From contig JADCJC010000013.1 of the NCBI GenBank assembly GCA_020247395.1, positions 1-56,934 of the forward strand: a stretch of DNA of 56,934 bases. The letters are read 5' to 3'. Source of the DNA: Rhodocyclaceae bacterium. Its GTDB lineage: Bacteria > Pseudomonadota > Gammaproteobacteria > Burkholderiales > Usitatibacteraceae. The stretch's first letter is position 1; the number at the start of each line of letters is the position of its first letter. The notes below the pieces were generated by a model. The model was not told the DNA's origin and made no database searches. It was given only the letters and a program-made list of their open reading frames with translations. Below, piece by piece: positions 43,858 to 52,505 of this stretch. The position numbers and the translations under genes were made by a program.

Positions 43858-45855
43858 CTACTCAGCAAAGGCAAAAAGAACGGCATCCGCTGGCACCATC
43901 TCCCCCACTTGAAACGCTACGCGTTCGACCACACCGTCGCGCGGACTAACAATGGTGTGCTCCATCTTCATCGCTTCCATGATGATAAGTGGCTGACCTT
44001 TGCTGACCTTGTGGCCTTCGGCTGCCATGAGTTTCACGACGCGTCCGGGCATCATTGCGGTTAAACGACCGTCATTGACGCTGTTGTCACCTTCAAAATG
44101 GTACGGATCAAACAGTGTGAGCGCCACCCGTCCGCTCTCGGCCAAAATCGTGATGCTATCGCCGGCATGAACAAAACGAAAAGTTTTTGCACTGCCGTCC
44201 AGGCGAATTTGTAATGAGCCATCTGCGTGCTCAGTCCACGAAAAACGACGAGCGATATCGCCGTGTTTGAAGCGCAAACCATCCCGGTTTCGTTCAACAT
44301 GGCAGACGATTTCTTCTTCTCCGGCCCTAAATTCGATCAAACGTGACGCGACGCTGTTTAGCCGCCAGCCAGCGGTGTTGTCCCATACATCGGGCGAAAG
44401 CGGGCGGTCGGATTGTTCCGACTGCAAAATCCCCGCGCACGCGGCTGCTAATATGTAGTCATCAATGGCCGTGGAGAGCAGCAACGCCGTTTTATGTTTG
44501 GCGATAAAACTTGTATCGGTGTCGCCGGCGAGAAACGCCGTGTGCCGCACCAACGATTGCAGAAAGCCAAGATTGGTCTTGACGCCGATCACCTCTGTCT
44601 GTGCCAGCGCCGCCTGCATGCGACGGATGGCTTCGGGGCGGTCACCACCCCAGGTAATGAGTTTGGCAATCATCGGATCATAAAAGATGCTGACCTCATT
44701 ACCCGTTGCTCTCCCCACCGCCACACCCGTGTCAAGGCGAACGTCTTCCCCGTCGATCAGTTTCGGTGTGGCGAACAAGTGTATCGGGCCGACTTCCGGC
44801 AAGAAATCGTTTTCAGGATTTTCTGCACAGATCCGCACTTCAATGGCGTGCCCGCCGGTAATGATCTCGCTTTGGCGCAGCGGTAGCTCTTCTCCAGCCG
44901 CCACCAGCAATTGCCACTCAACCAAATCCTCTCCGGTAATCATTTCGGTGATCGGATGCTCCACCTGCAACCGCGTGTTCATCTCCATAAAGTAGAACTC
45001 GCGGCGCTCGCCGGCAATAAACTCAATTGTTCCGGCACCACGATAGTTGATGGCGCGGGCCGCAGCAACGGCCGCTGCTCCCATCGTCTCACGCATCAAG
45101 TCGTCGACTTGATCAAGAAAGGGGGACGGAGTTTCTTCCAAGATCTTCTGGTGGCGACGCTGAATCGAGCATTCGCGTTCAAACAGGTGTACCACGTTGC
45201 CGTGGCTATCGCCAAACACCTGAAACTCGATATGGTGCGGGCCTTTGATGAAGCGTTCGATAAGAACATCGTCGTTACCAAACGCATTCTTGGCTTCCCG
45301 CTTTGCGGCATCCAGTTGCGCCATAAACTCATCAGCCGTCTCTACCAAACGCATGCCTTTACCACCGCCGCCGGATACCGCCTTGATCAGTTGCGGATAT
45401 CCAATAGTCTTCGACTGCTTGGCAAGAAATGTCGGATCCTGATTGTCGCCGTGATAACCCGGAACCACCGGCACGCCAGCAGCTTCCATCAACGCCTTTG
45501 CGGCGCTTTTCGATCCCATTTTTTGAATCGAGTCGGGCGTTGGGCCGATGAACGCAATCCCGGCGTCTTCACATGCCTTTGAGAATTGTTCGTTCTCAGA
45601 CAGGAAACCATAACCTGGATGTACCGCCTCGGCACCGCACTGTTTGGCCGCCGCGAGGATGACATCTGCCTTCAGGTAAGAGTCGGCCGGTCGAGGCCCG
45701 CCGATATTGACGGCTTGGTCTGCCAACAGCACATGCTGCGCCATGGCGTCTGCATCGGAGTATACGGCCACCGTTTGGATGCCGAGTCGCTTGCACGTGC
45801 GGATGATTCTGCAGGCAATTTCGCCACGATTGGCGATGAGGATCTTATTGAACAT
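43858..45855 (-). CDS. liuD: 3-methylcrotonyl-CoA carboxylase alpha subunit (biotin carboxylase/biotin carrier)
   Basis: A 665-residue biotin-dependent carboxylase subunit. The biotin carboxylase part (1-450) starts MFNKILIANRGEIACRIIRT, with ATP-grasp loop KAVSGGGGKGMR and catalytic EMNTRLQVEHPITE. A middle BT-type domain follows, then the carrier domain with biotinyl lysine K630 in EAMKMEHT. The GTG at 45885 would add ten residues; the ATG at 45855 is the family start. Its partner liuB is encoded three genes upstream, and liuC two genes upstream, so this is the leucine enzyme rather than acetyl- or propionyl-CoA carboxylase. Confidence 0.93.
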   Translation of the reverse strand: MFNKILIANRGEIACRIIRTCKRLGIQTVAVYSDADAMAQHVLLADQAVNIGGPRPADSYLKADVILAAAKQCGAEAVHPGYGFLSENEQFSKACEDAGIAFIGPTPDSIQKMGSKSAAKALMEAAGVPVVPGYHGDNQDPTFLAKQSKTIGYPQLIKAVSGGGGKGMRLVETADEFMAQLDAAKREAKNAFGNDDVLIERFIKGPHHIEFQVFGDSHGNVVHLFERECSIQRRHQKILEETPSPFLDQVDDLMRETMGAAAVAAARAINYRGAGTIEFIAGERREFYFMEMNTRLQVEHPITEMITGEDLVEWQLLVAAGEELPLRQSEIITGGHAIEVRICAENPENDFLPEVGPIHLFATPKLIDGEDVRLDTGVAVGRATGNEVSIFYDPMIAKLITWGGDRPEAIRRMQAALAQTEVIGVKTNLGFLQSLVRHTAFLAGDTDTSFIAKHKTALLLSTAIDDYILAAACAGILQSEQSDRPLSPDVWDNTAGWRLNSVASRLIEFRAGEEEIVCHVERNRDGLRFKHGDIARRFSWTEHADGSLQIRLDGSAKTFRFVHAGDSITILAESGRVALTLFDPYHFEGDNSVNDGRLTAMMPGRVVKLMAAEGHKVSKGQPLIIMEAMKMEHTIVSPRDGVVERVAFQVGEMVPADAVLFAFAE

Positions 45856-46001
45856 GGCAATCGATTGGGGGATGCAATTTGGCACTGACCGCTCGCAGAT
45901 GCGGGCGTAAGCTATGCTGGGCGCAGTCAGCCTTAGCTGAAACGGTGTCGCTCAGCATGTTGTTTTCACCTCGCTCGACGATGAGGGTCTGACGAAACAC
46001 G

Positions 46002-46433
46002 TTACACTTTTGCTGTCGTCGCAAGTTGATAGGCAAACATTCCCCAACCAGCAAGCAGCATTAAACCACTCGCTGCAAACGCGTAAAAGCGCAGCATCAC
46101 CTTGTTACTGGTGAGCTGAATGTAGCTATGTGCATAACGTGCCGCGACATAGGCCCAGGCGAATACCAGTTGCGGCAGGCTGGTCAATCCCGTCACCACT
46201 AAGGCTAGGCATAGCACATAAAACATGACCGGCAGTTCAAATAAATTCCGAAAGTTATCGGGCGCGCGTGAATCGGGCATTGTTGCCGCCATTTGTGCCG
46301 AAGTCGCGGTCTGCTGCGGATGCACACGGTTGGTCTTGTAGAAGGCGACGCGGCGGCGGAGCATCGTTACCGCAACGATGACGACCAGCACGAACATTGC
46401 GAGCACAGGATAGAGGATGAGTTTAGCGTCCAT
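46002..46433 (-). CDS. MAPEG-family membrane protein
   Basis: A 143-residue four-helix membrane protein of the eicosanoid/glutathione-metabolism (MAPEG) family. Its core is RRVAFYKTNR, then APDNFRNLFELPVMFYVLC and the helix with AWAYVAARYAHSYIQLTSNK. The start is the ATG at 46433, behind GGAGG; its upstream frame is only liuC antisense-overlap space. It begins 1 bp after the liuC stop, so translation is coupled to the leucine genes. Members include glutathione-dependent transferases; this bacterial branch is uncharacterised. Confidence 0.85.
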   Translation of the reverse strand: MDAKLILYPVLAMFVLVVIVAVTMLRRRVAFYKTNRVHPQQTATSAQMAATMPDSRAPDNFRNLFELPVMFYVLCLALVVTGLTSLPQLVFAWAYVAARYAHSYIQLTSNKVMLRFYAFAASGLMLLAGWGMFAYQLATTAKV

Positions 46434-46434
46434 G

Positions 46435-47262
46435 TTAGTCCTCCGTTGGTTCAGTAGCTTCACTGGTAGATAAGGGGGGTGGCGGCACCCAGGCAGCGTC
46501 GCGCTTAGCCAAGAAAGCGCGCAAGCCTTCTTGTCCTTCCGCGCCGACGCGAATCCTAGCGATGCGCGCCGCAGTTTCAACGATAAGGGAATCGTCGATC
46601 ACGCGGTTGGCGACCGTGCTAATGAGCTGTTTGGCTTCGTAAATTGATTCTGGTCCGGCGACCAGCAGTGTATTGATAAGGCGTTCGATTGTTTCATCCA
46701 ATTCATCTTCCGAATTGGCGATATCTGTGAGCAAGCCCAAACGAAACGCCTCACCGGCATCGAAACGCTCGGCGGTCAGGAAATAGCGGCTTGCCGCGCG
46801 TTGACCGATCGCGGCGATGACATACGGCGAGATCACCGCCGGTATCAAGCCGAGTTTAACCTCCGACAAACAAAACGCCGCGGCTTGGGTGCCAACCGCC
46901 ATATCGCAGCAGGCGACAAGTCCGACGCCGCCACCATATGCGGGCCCCTGCACACGCGCGATGGTGGGTTTGGAGAGGCCATGCAACGTTTTCATCAGCC
47001 GGGCCAAGCGCATGGCGTCATGTTCGTTTTCAGCATGACTATATGCCGCGACACGTTTCATCCAATCAAGATCCGCACCGGCAGAAAACGATTTTCCAGT
47101 CGCCGAGATGACCACCACTCGGACATCAAGCTGGATGTCGACGGCCTCGAGGTGACTCGTCAGTTCGGCGATAAATGTATCGTCAAACGCATTGTGTTTT
47201 TCCGGGCGGTTTAGCGTAATGATGGCCAGTGGGCCATCGATTTCGGTTAAGACGTAACTCAT
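46435..47262 (-). CDS. liuC: 3-methylglutaconyl-CoA hydratase (enoyl-CoA hydratase family)
   Basis: A 275-residue crotonase-fold protein: LNRPEKHNAFDDTFI, FSAGADLDWMKR, GPAYGGGVGLVACCDM and EVKLGLIPAVISPYV, a pattern usual for the leucine-pathway hydratase. It would hydrate 3-methylglutaconyl-CoA to HMG-CoA. It sits 17 bp downstream of liuB and 1 bp before the MAPEG gene. The HMG-CoA lyase needed next is not in the window. Confidence 0.9.
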   Translation of the reverse strand: MSYVLTEIDGPLAIITLNRPEKHNAFDDTFIAELTSHLEAVDIQLDVRVVVISATGKSFSAGADLDWMKRVAAYSHAENEHDAMRLARLMKTLHGLSKPTIARVQGPAYGGGVGLVACCDMAVGTQAAAFCLSEVKLGLIPAVISPYVIAAIGQRAASRYFLTAERFDAGEAFRLGLLTDIANSEDELDETIERLINTLLVAGPESIYEAKQLISTVANRVIDDSLIVETAARIARIRVGAEGQEGLRAFLAKRDAAWVPPPPLSTSEATEPTED

Positions 47263-47279
47263 GGCATTTTCCTTACATC

Positions 47280-48908
47280 CTACATTCGGAAGACGCCGTA
47301 TTCGGTCTTCTCAATCGGCGCGTTCATCGACGCCGAAAGTCCGAGGCCTAGCACCATACGCGTCTGCGCAGGGTCGATGACACCGTCGTCCCATAGCCGT
47401 GCGGTGGCGTAGTAAGGGTTGCCCTGGCGTTCGTATTGGTCGCGGATCGGCGCTTTGAATGCCTCTTCTTCGGTCATCGACCAGGCACCACCCTTGGCCT
47501 CGATGCCGTCGCGCTTCACGGTAGAAAGTACAGAAGCCGCTTGTTCACCACCCATGACGGAGATGCGTGCGTTGGGCCAAGACCATACGAAGCGCGGGTT
47601 AAATGCGCGGCCACACATGCCGTAGTTCCCTGCGCCGAACGATCCGCCGATGATGACCGTGAATTTCGGCACTTTTGCGCACGACACCGCCGTCACCATT
47701 TTTGCCCCATCTTTGGCGATGCCGCCGGTTTCATATTTTTTGCCCACCATGAAGCCGGTGATGTTCTGCAAAAACACCAGCGGCACACCGCGCTGGTTAC
47801 ACAGTTCGATGAAGTGCGCGCCTTTAAGCGCGGCCTCCGAAAACAAAATGCCGTTGTTGGCAACGATTCCAATCGGATACCCGTGCAAATGCGCAAAGCC
47901 ACATACCAGCGTCGTGCCGTACAATGCTTTGAACTCATGGAGCTCCGACCCGTCCACAATCCGGGCAATCACTTCGCGGATGTCGAATGGCTGCTTGGTG
48001 TCTTTCGGAATAATGCCGTAGAGCTCTTCCGCCGGGTACGCCGGCTCCCTTGGTTCTCGTTTGGCGACGGGTAAAACTTTTTTACAATTCAGATGCGAGA
48101 CGATTTCCCGCGTGATTCCGAGCGCGTGTTTGTCGTTTTCGGCCAGATGATCTGTGACACCCGAGTGGCGACTATGTACCTCACCGCCACCAAGCTCTTC
48201 TGCCGTTACGACTTCGCCCGTTGCCGCTTTGACCAGCGGCGGGCCGCCGAGAAAAATCGTACCTTGATTCTTCACGATGATGGATTCATCACACATCGCA
48301 GGAACATAGGCACCGCCGGCGGTACATGAGCCCATCACGCAGGCGATTTGCGGAATGCCGTTAGCGGACAGATTAGCTTGGTTGTAAAAAATCCGACCGA
48401 AATGTTCTTTATCGGGAAACACTTCGTCTTGTAGCGGCAAAAACGCACCACCCGAATCGACCAAATAAACACACGGCAGCTTATTTTGCATCGCCACTTC
48501 TTGCGCGCGCAGGTGCTTCTTCACCGTCATCGGGTAGTACGTACCACCTTTCACGGTGGCATCGTTTGCGACAATGACGCACTCAACACCACAGATGCGC
48601 CCAATGCCGGTGATGACACCGGCGGCGGGGGCATCACCCGGTTGGCTAGCATCGGTTTTCCCATACATTGCCCATGCGGCGAGAGGCGAGAGCTCGAGGA
48701 AAGGAGAGCCGGCGTCAAGTAACGCGGCAACACGATCTCGAGGCAGCAACTTTCCGCGGGCAGCGTGTTTTGCATTGGCCTCCGCGCCGCCACCTTGCGC
48801 GACCAGTTTTGAACGAGCGATTAATTCATTCACCAGCGAACGCATTTGCGTTGCGTTGGCTTGGAATGCGTGCGAACTGGTATCGATACGCGATGAAAGT
48901 TTAGGCAT
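47280..48908 (-). CDS. liuB: 3-methylcrotonyl-CoA carboxylase beta subunit (carboxyltransferase)
   Basis: A 542-residue carboxyltransferase: [40 protein letters not shown], the acyl-CoA oxyanion region [32 protein letters not shown], and the second-half [15 protein letters not shown]. The DSGGAFLP and [10 protein letters not shown] signatures mark the methylcrotonyl type over propionyl-CoA carboxylase. The ATG at 48908 follows GGTAAG. It transfers CO2 from the biotin of the liuD product to 3-methylcrotonyl-CoA. Confidence 0.94.
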   Translation of the reverse strand: MPKLSSRIDTSSHAFQANATQMRSLVNELIARSKLVAQGGGAEANAKHAARGKLLPRDRVAALLDAGSPFLELSPLAAWAMYGKTDASQPGDAPAAGVITGIGRICGVECVIVANDATVKGGTYYPMTVKKHLRAQEVAMQNKLPCVYLVDSGGAFLPLQDEVFPDKEHFGRIFYNQANLSANGIPQIACVMGSCTAGGAYVPAMCDESIIVKNQGTIFLGGPPLVKAATGEVVTAEELGGGEVHSRHSGVTDHLAENDKHALGITREIVSHLNCKKVLPVAKREPREPAYPAEELYGIIPKDTKQPFDIREVIARIVDGSELHEFKALYGTTLVCGFAHLHGYPIGIVANNGILFSEAALKGAHFIELCNQRGVPLVFLQNITGFMVGKKYETGGIAKDGAKMVTAVSCAKVPKFTVIIGGSFGAGNYGMCGRAFNPRFVWSWPNARISVMGGEQAASVLSTVKRDGIEAKGGAWSMTEEEAFKAPIRDQYERQGNPYYATARLWDDGVIDPAQTRMVLGLGLSASMNAPIEKTEYGVFRM

Positions 48909-48982
48909 TATGTTCTTACCGCAACAATGACGTCTTGGGCGGCCTTGCAACAGACGAGCGAAGCATGGAAAGTCCCTCCGAA

Positions 48983-50131
48983 TTAGTCTTTTGCCAGTTC
49001 ACGCGCGATGACCATACGCTGGACTTCACTGGTGCCTTCATAGATCTGGGTGATTCTGGCGTCCCGATAAAATCGCGCGACCGGATAGTCCTCAAGATAG
49101 CCGTACCCGCCGTGGATCTGGATGGCTCTGCTGCATACCCACTCGGCCAGCTCTGAGGCATACAACTTCGCTTGAGAGGCCTCTGACAAACACGGAAGTC
49201 CGGCGTCACGCATCTTTGCAGCATGCAGGATCAACATTCGAGCAGCATTGATGCGCGTGTGCATATCGGCCAGCATGTTGCCGACGGATTGATGCTCCAC
49301 AATCTTCTTGCCGAATTGATTGCGTTCTTTTGCGTAAGCAAGCGCGGCATCGAGAGCGGCGCGGGCGATGCCTAGCGCCTGTGCGGCAATGCCGATCCGA
49401 CCGCCTTCAAGGTTAGAGAGGGCAATCGCCAGCCCCTTGCCGCGCGGGCCGAGCATATGGTCTTCCGGCACAGCGCAATCAACAAAGCTGATGGGGCAGG
49501 TGTCAGATGCGCGGATGCCAAGCTTTTTCTCCATCGGACCGACATTGAATCCGGGGGTATTGGTCGGCACGATGAAACACGAGATGCCCTTTTTGCCGAG
49601 GTCGGGGTCGGTCACCGCGAAGACGATGGCGATGCTCGCGCGTTTGCCGTTGGTGATGAACTGTTTCGTGCCGTTGATGATCCACTTGCCGTTGTTCAAT
49701 TCCGCTTTGGTTTTTAGGTTGTTGGCCTCTGAACCTGCTTGGGGCTCGGTCAAACAAAAACAGCCAATTTTCTTGCCTGTCGCAAGGTCGCGTAGGTAAG
49801 TCTGCTTTTGCACGACCGTTCCCCATGCGTCCACCGGCGCGCAGCCGACGGAATTATGCACACTCATCAGTGTTGAGGTTGAAGCGTCGCCAGCGGCAAT
49901 TTCTTCAATCGCCAACGCATACGCGACGTGATCCGAAAACGAGCCACCCCATTCATCGCCGACGGTCATGCCGAGCAGACCAAGCTCCCCCATCTGGCTG
50001 ACAACCGCATCGGGAATCCATTTGTCTTGCTCCCATTGCGCGGCGTGTGGTGCAAGTTCGTTGCGCGCAAATTCACGCGCCATGTCGCGAATCGCACGCT
50101 GCTCATCCGTCAAAAAATCGTGCGTGACCAT
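48983..50131 (-). CDS. Acyl-CoA dehydrogenase (short/branched-chain type)
   Basis: A 382-residue acyl-CoA dehydrogenase: [24 protein letters not shown] and the catalytic base E365 in [18 protein letters not shown]. The base in this C-terminal position is that of short-chain, isobutyryl and 2-methylbutyryl enzymes, in contrast to the isovaleryl enzyme encoded at 52506. It would oxidise isobutyryl-CoA or 2-methylbutyryl-CoA and reduce ETF. The ATG at 50131 is behind GAGG; a GTG at 50143 is possible. It starts 8 bp after a small lipoprotein gene. Confidence 0.93.
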   Translation of the reverse strand: MVTHDFLTDEQRAIRDMAREFARNELAPHAAQWEQDKWIPDAVVSQMGELGLLGMTVGDEWGGSFSDHVAYALAIEEIAAGDASTSTLMSVHNSVGCAPVDAWGTVVQKQTYLRDLATGKKIGCFCLTEPQAGSEANNLKTKAELNNGKWIINGTKQFITNGKRASIAIVFAVTDPDLGKKGISCFIVPTNTPGFNVGPMEKKLGIRASDTCPISFVDCAVPEDHMLGPRGKGLAIALSNLEGGRIGIAAQALGIARAALDAALAYAKERNQFGKKIVEHQSVGNMLADMHTRINAARMLILHAAKMRDAGLPCLSEASQAKLYASELAEWVCSRAIQIHGGYGYLEDYPVARFYRDARITQIYEGTSEVQRMVIARELAKD

Positions 50132-50139
50132 GGTTAGCC

Positions 50140-50379
50140 TCACTGGTCAGCTTTTTTCGCTCGGTCAGCGGCGACCTTCGCCGCTTCGTCAGCCGTGGCT
50201 TTAGCTTTGTCGAGAGCCTGTACCTGGGTGCCAAACACCGCAGACTCTTTGGCTTTTTCGCGGCTCTCCGCGCGCTGTTTCTCGGTGGGCTCAGCCGTTG
50301 TCGGTTGCTTGCCGCAGCTGGCGACGAGCAGCAAGATGCAGCCGACGGCGGCCACGGCCAGCATCTGTTTGCCTACCAT
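50140..50379 (-). CDS. Small predicted lipoprotein
   Basis: A 79-residue protein with signal [17 protein letters not shown] ending in the lipobox VASC (C22). It is followed by a charged, alanine-rich region ([22 protein letters not shown]) likely to form a helix or coiled coil. It overlaps the end of the SDR gene by 7 bp and ends 8 bp before the acyl-CoA dehydrogenase, so it is cotranslated with a catabolic operon. No family is recognised; a cell-envelope role is likely from the anchor alone. Confidence 0.75.
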   Translation of the reverse strand: MVGKQMLAVAAVGCILLLVASCGKQPTTAEPTEKQRAESREKAKESAVFGTQVQALDKAKATADEAAKVAADRAKKADQ

Positions 50380-51047
50380 GTGAGTTCAGCTCCGTCATAG
50401 TTGAAGAATTTGCCGTTTGATTCAGCTGTAGCAGCGGCGATGACACGGCGCATGCCGGCGATACTTACGGCCGGTTCGATATCGGCATCAGCGCCACCCA
50501 TATCAGTTTTAACCCAGCCCGGATGCATCACAAAGGCGGTGATGCCCTGTGGCCCGTAATTGATGGAAGCCGCCTTCACAACAGCGTTGAGTGCGGCCTT
50601 GCTGGCGCGGTAGGTTGGAGCGGCTGCGCTCGCCATCAATCCAATCGAACCCATGCGGCTGGAGATGAAAACAAATTTCCCTTTGGACTTGAGCAGGGCT
50701 GGTGCCACCACCGGGATCGCCTGCATCGCGCCGAACACATTGGCATGCATGACTTGGTCAAACACCTCTTTGCTCGGCGCAACTGACGGCCCCTCTCGGC
50801 AGCCAAAAGCGCCGGCGTTGTAGATACAGACATCAATACTGGTGCCGACCAGCGCACGGCTGAGCCCGGCAAAACTATCAGGGTCGGAAACGTCCAAGCG
50901 GATGGCAGTAGCGCCCTCCGCATTCAGGAGCGCGTCCTGCTCTGGTGAACGGCAGGTACCTAGGGTCAACCACCCCGCTTTGCGGTATTGCCGGACAAAC
51001 TCCAAACCGAGGCCACGTGACGCGCCGATGATCAATACCGATTGCAT
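50373..51047 (-). CDS. Short-chain dehydrogenase/reductase (C-factor/sniffer-like)
   Basis: A 224-residue SDR: cofactor motif GASRGLGLEF at residues 8-17, YNAGAFG, SSRMGSIG, active site Y-RASK (TYRASKAALN), and HPGWVKTDMGG. The MHPGWVKTDMGG end and lack of a long C-terminus suit the CsgA/sniffer-like group rather than FabG. The ATG at 51047 is chosen because the open frame further upstream runs through a repeat array. The substrate is unknown; it may act on an acyl-CoA intermediate or be unrelated. Confidence 0.87.
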   Translation of the reverse strand: MQSVLIIGASRGLGLEFVRQYRKAGWLTLGTCRSPEQDALLNAEGATAIRLDVSDPDSFAGLSRALVGTSIDVCIYNAGAFGCREGPSVAPSKEVFDQVMHANVFGAMQAIPVVAPALLKSKGKFVFISSRMGSIGLMASAAAPTYRASKAALNAVVKAASINYGPQGITAFVMHPGWVKTDMGGADADIEPAVSIAGMRRVIAAATAESNGKFFNYDGAELTW

Positions 51048-51060
51048 AGAATGCTCGAAG

Positions 51061-51149
51061 TCCAATAAGGTCCTATAAATCCCTATAAAGCCCAATAAGG
51101 ACGGGCATTTTCAAGCATAAATGCCTGAAGATGACCGCCAATACTAGGG
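51061..51149 (-). repeat. Dispersed palindromic repeat copy C with a four-unit 10-bp array
   Basis: 51061-51100 is four 10-bp units: TCCAATAAGG, TCCTATAAAT, CCCTATAAAG, CCCAATAAGG. Next to it, 51098-51149 is the palindromic repeat with inverted arms CGGGCATTTTCA and TGAAGATGACCG. The whole block lies between the thiolase gene (stop at 51154) and the SDR start (51047). Translated, its minus strand would give an in-frame extension of the SDR. Confidence 0.7.
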
Positions 51150-51153
51150 TTTA

Positions 51154-52332
51154 CTAAACTAATTCAACAGCAATTGCCGTCGCTTCACCGCCACCAATAC
51201 AAAGGGATGCAATGCCGCGCTTACCGCTGCGGGCTTTCAGTGCATGCAACAGCGTGACGATCAAGCGTGCGCCGGACGCACCGATCGGGTGGCCGAGCGC
51301 GCACGCGCCGCCGTTGACGTTCACTTTGGCATGCGGCAGATCGAGGTCCTTCATCGCCGCCATCGCCACCACCGCGAAGGCTTCGTTGATTTCGTACAGA
51401 TCTACGTTGTCCGGGCCCCAGCCAAGTTTCTTCTGCAGCTTGTCGATGGCACCAACCGGGGCGGTGGTGAACCATTCCGGTTCGTGCGCATTTTGTGCGT
51501 GGCCGACGATACGTGCGATGGGCTTGATACCCTTGGCAATCGCGTCGGATTCTTTCATCAAAATCAGCGCCGCCGCGCCATCTGAAATGGAGGAGGAGGA
51601 CGCGGCGGTGACGGTGCCATCTTTGTTGAAGGCGGGCTTGAGTGACGGAATTTTTTCCGGTTTGCAGAGGCCCGGTGGCTCGTCGGTTGCGAGCACGGTA
51701 TCGGCACCTTTAACGGTAACGGTCACACCGGCGATTTCATCTTTGAACGCGCCCGAGGCAACCGCACCTTGCGCGCGCTTCACACTCTCGGCGGCAAATG
51801 CGTCTTGGTCTTGACGCGTGAAGCCGTACTTGGCGGCGGTGGCATCGGCAAAGATACCCATCGATTTACCATCGTAGGCATTCTCTAAGCCGTCAAACGC
51901 CATATGGTCCAGCGCTTTGAAGTGTCCGTAACGATAACCTTGACGCGCTTTGGGCAGCATGTGCGGGGCATTGCTCATACTTTCCATACCGCCGACCAGA
52001 ACCGTTGATGCCGAGCCTGCCATGATCGCGTCGTAACCCATCATGGTGGTCTTCATGCCGGAGCCGCACACCTTGTTCACGGTGGTACACGCGGTCGTCT
52101 TCAACAAATCTGCACCCAGCACGGCTTGGCGTGCAGGCGCTTGGCCTAGGGCTGCGGGCAATACACAGCCGATGATCGCTTCGGTGATGTCTTCGGCTTT
52201 GACGCCCGACGACGCGACGGCAGCTTTGATGGCAGTGGACATCAACTGCGGAGCGGTGAGCCCAACCAGCTGGCCGTTCATGGAACCAATCGGGGTACGT
52301 TTTGCGGCGACGATGACAACGGAATCAGACAT
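51154..52332 (-). CDS. atoB: Acetyl-CoA acetyltransferase (thiolase)
   Basis: A 392-residue thiolase: nucleophile C89 in NKVCGSGMK, H348 in ALGHPIGASG and C378 in LCIGGGEA. It would cleave acetoacetyl-CoA from leucine breakdown or 2-methylacetoacetyl-CoA from isoleucine to acetyl-CoA. It stands between liuA and the SDR/lipoprotein/acyl-CoA dehydrogenase set. The ATG at 52332 has a usual ribosome-binding site (AGGAG). A biosynthetic PhaA role cannot be excluded from sequence alone, but no pha genes are near. Confidence 0.93.
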   Translation of the reverse strand: MSDSVVIVAAKRTPIGSMNGQLVGLTAPQLMSTAIKAAVASSGVKAEDITEAIIGCVLPAALGQAPARQAVLGADLLKTTACTTVNKVCGSGMKTTMMGYDAIMAGSASTVLVGGMESMSNAPHMLPKARQGYRYGHFKALDHMAFDGLENAYDGKSMGIFADATAAKYGFTRQDQDAFAAESVKRAQGAVASGAFKDEIAGVTVTVKGADTVLATDEPPGLCKPEKIPSLKPAFNKDGTVTAASSSSISDGAAALILMKESDAIAKGIKPIARIVGHAQNAHEPEWFTTAPVGAIDKLQKKLGWGPDNVDLYEINEAFAVVAMAAMKDLDLPHAKVNVNGGACALGHPIGASGARLIVTLLHALKARSGKRGIASLCIGGGEATAIAVELV

Positions 52333-52354
52333 TTTTTACTCCTAGGTAATTTAC

Positions 52355-52411
52355 TTATGCGCTTTCGACAAACAACTCGCGACCGATCAACATTCTGCGA
52401 TTCTCGTTTGT
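52355..52411 (-). pseudogene. Duplicated 3' tail of an isovaleryl-CoA dehydrogenase gene
   Basis: On the minus strand these 57 bases read TNENRRMLIGRELFVESA and then TAA. The intact liuA gene next door ends TNEIRRMLIGRELFGESA and then TGA. Nothing upstream of the T matches. It is the leftover of a second liuA-type gene or of a tail duplication, lying in the thiolase leader. Confidence 0.75.
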
Positions 52412-52505
52412 GCATTGAAAATGTGCTCTCGACCGAGCTTCGCGCTTAGCGCACCAGTTGCGCGTTAGCCTCGGCCAATTTTGGCAGGAACTCAGCGTCG
52501 CGTGC

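Noticed and set aside
44911-45582. Plus-strand 223-codon ORF inside liuD
   Set aside because: Shadow of the conserved biotin carboxylase coding sequence.
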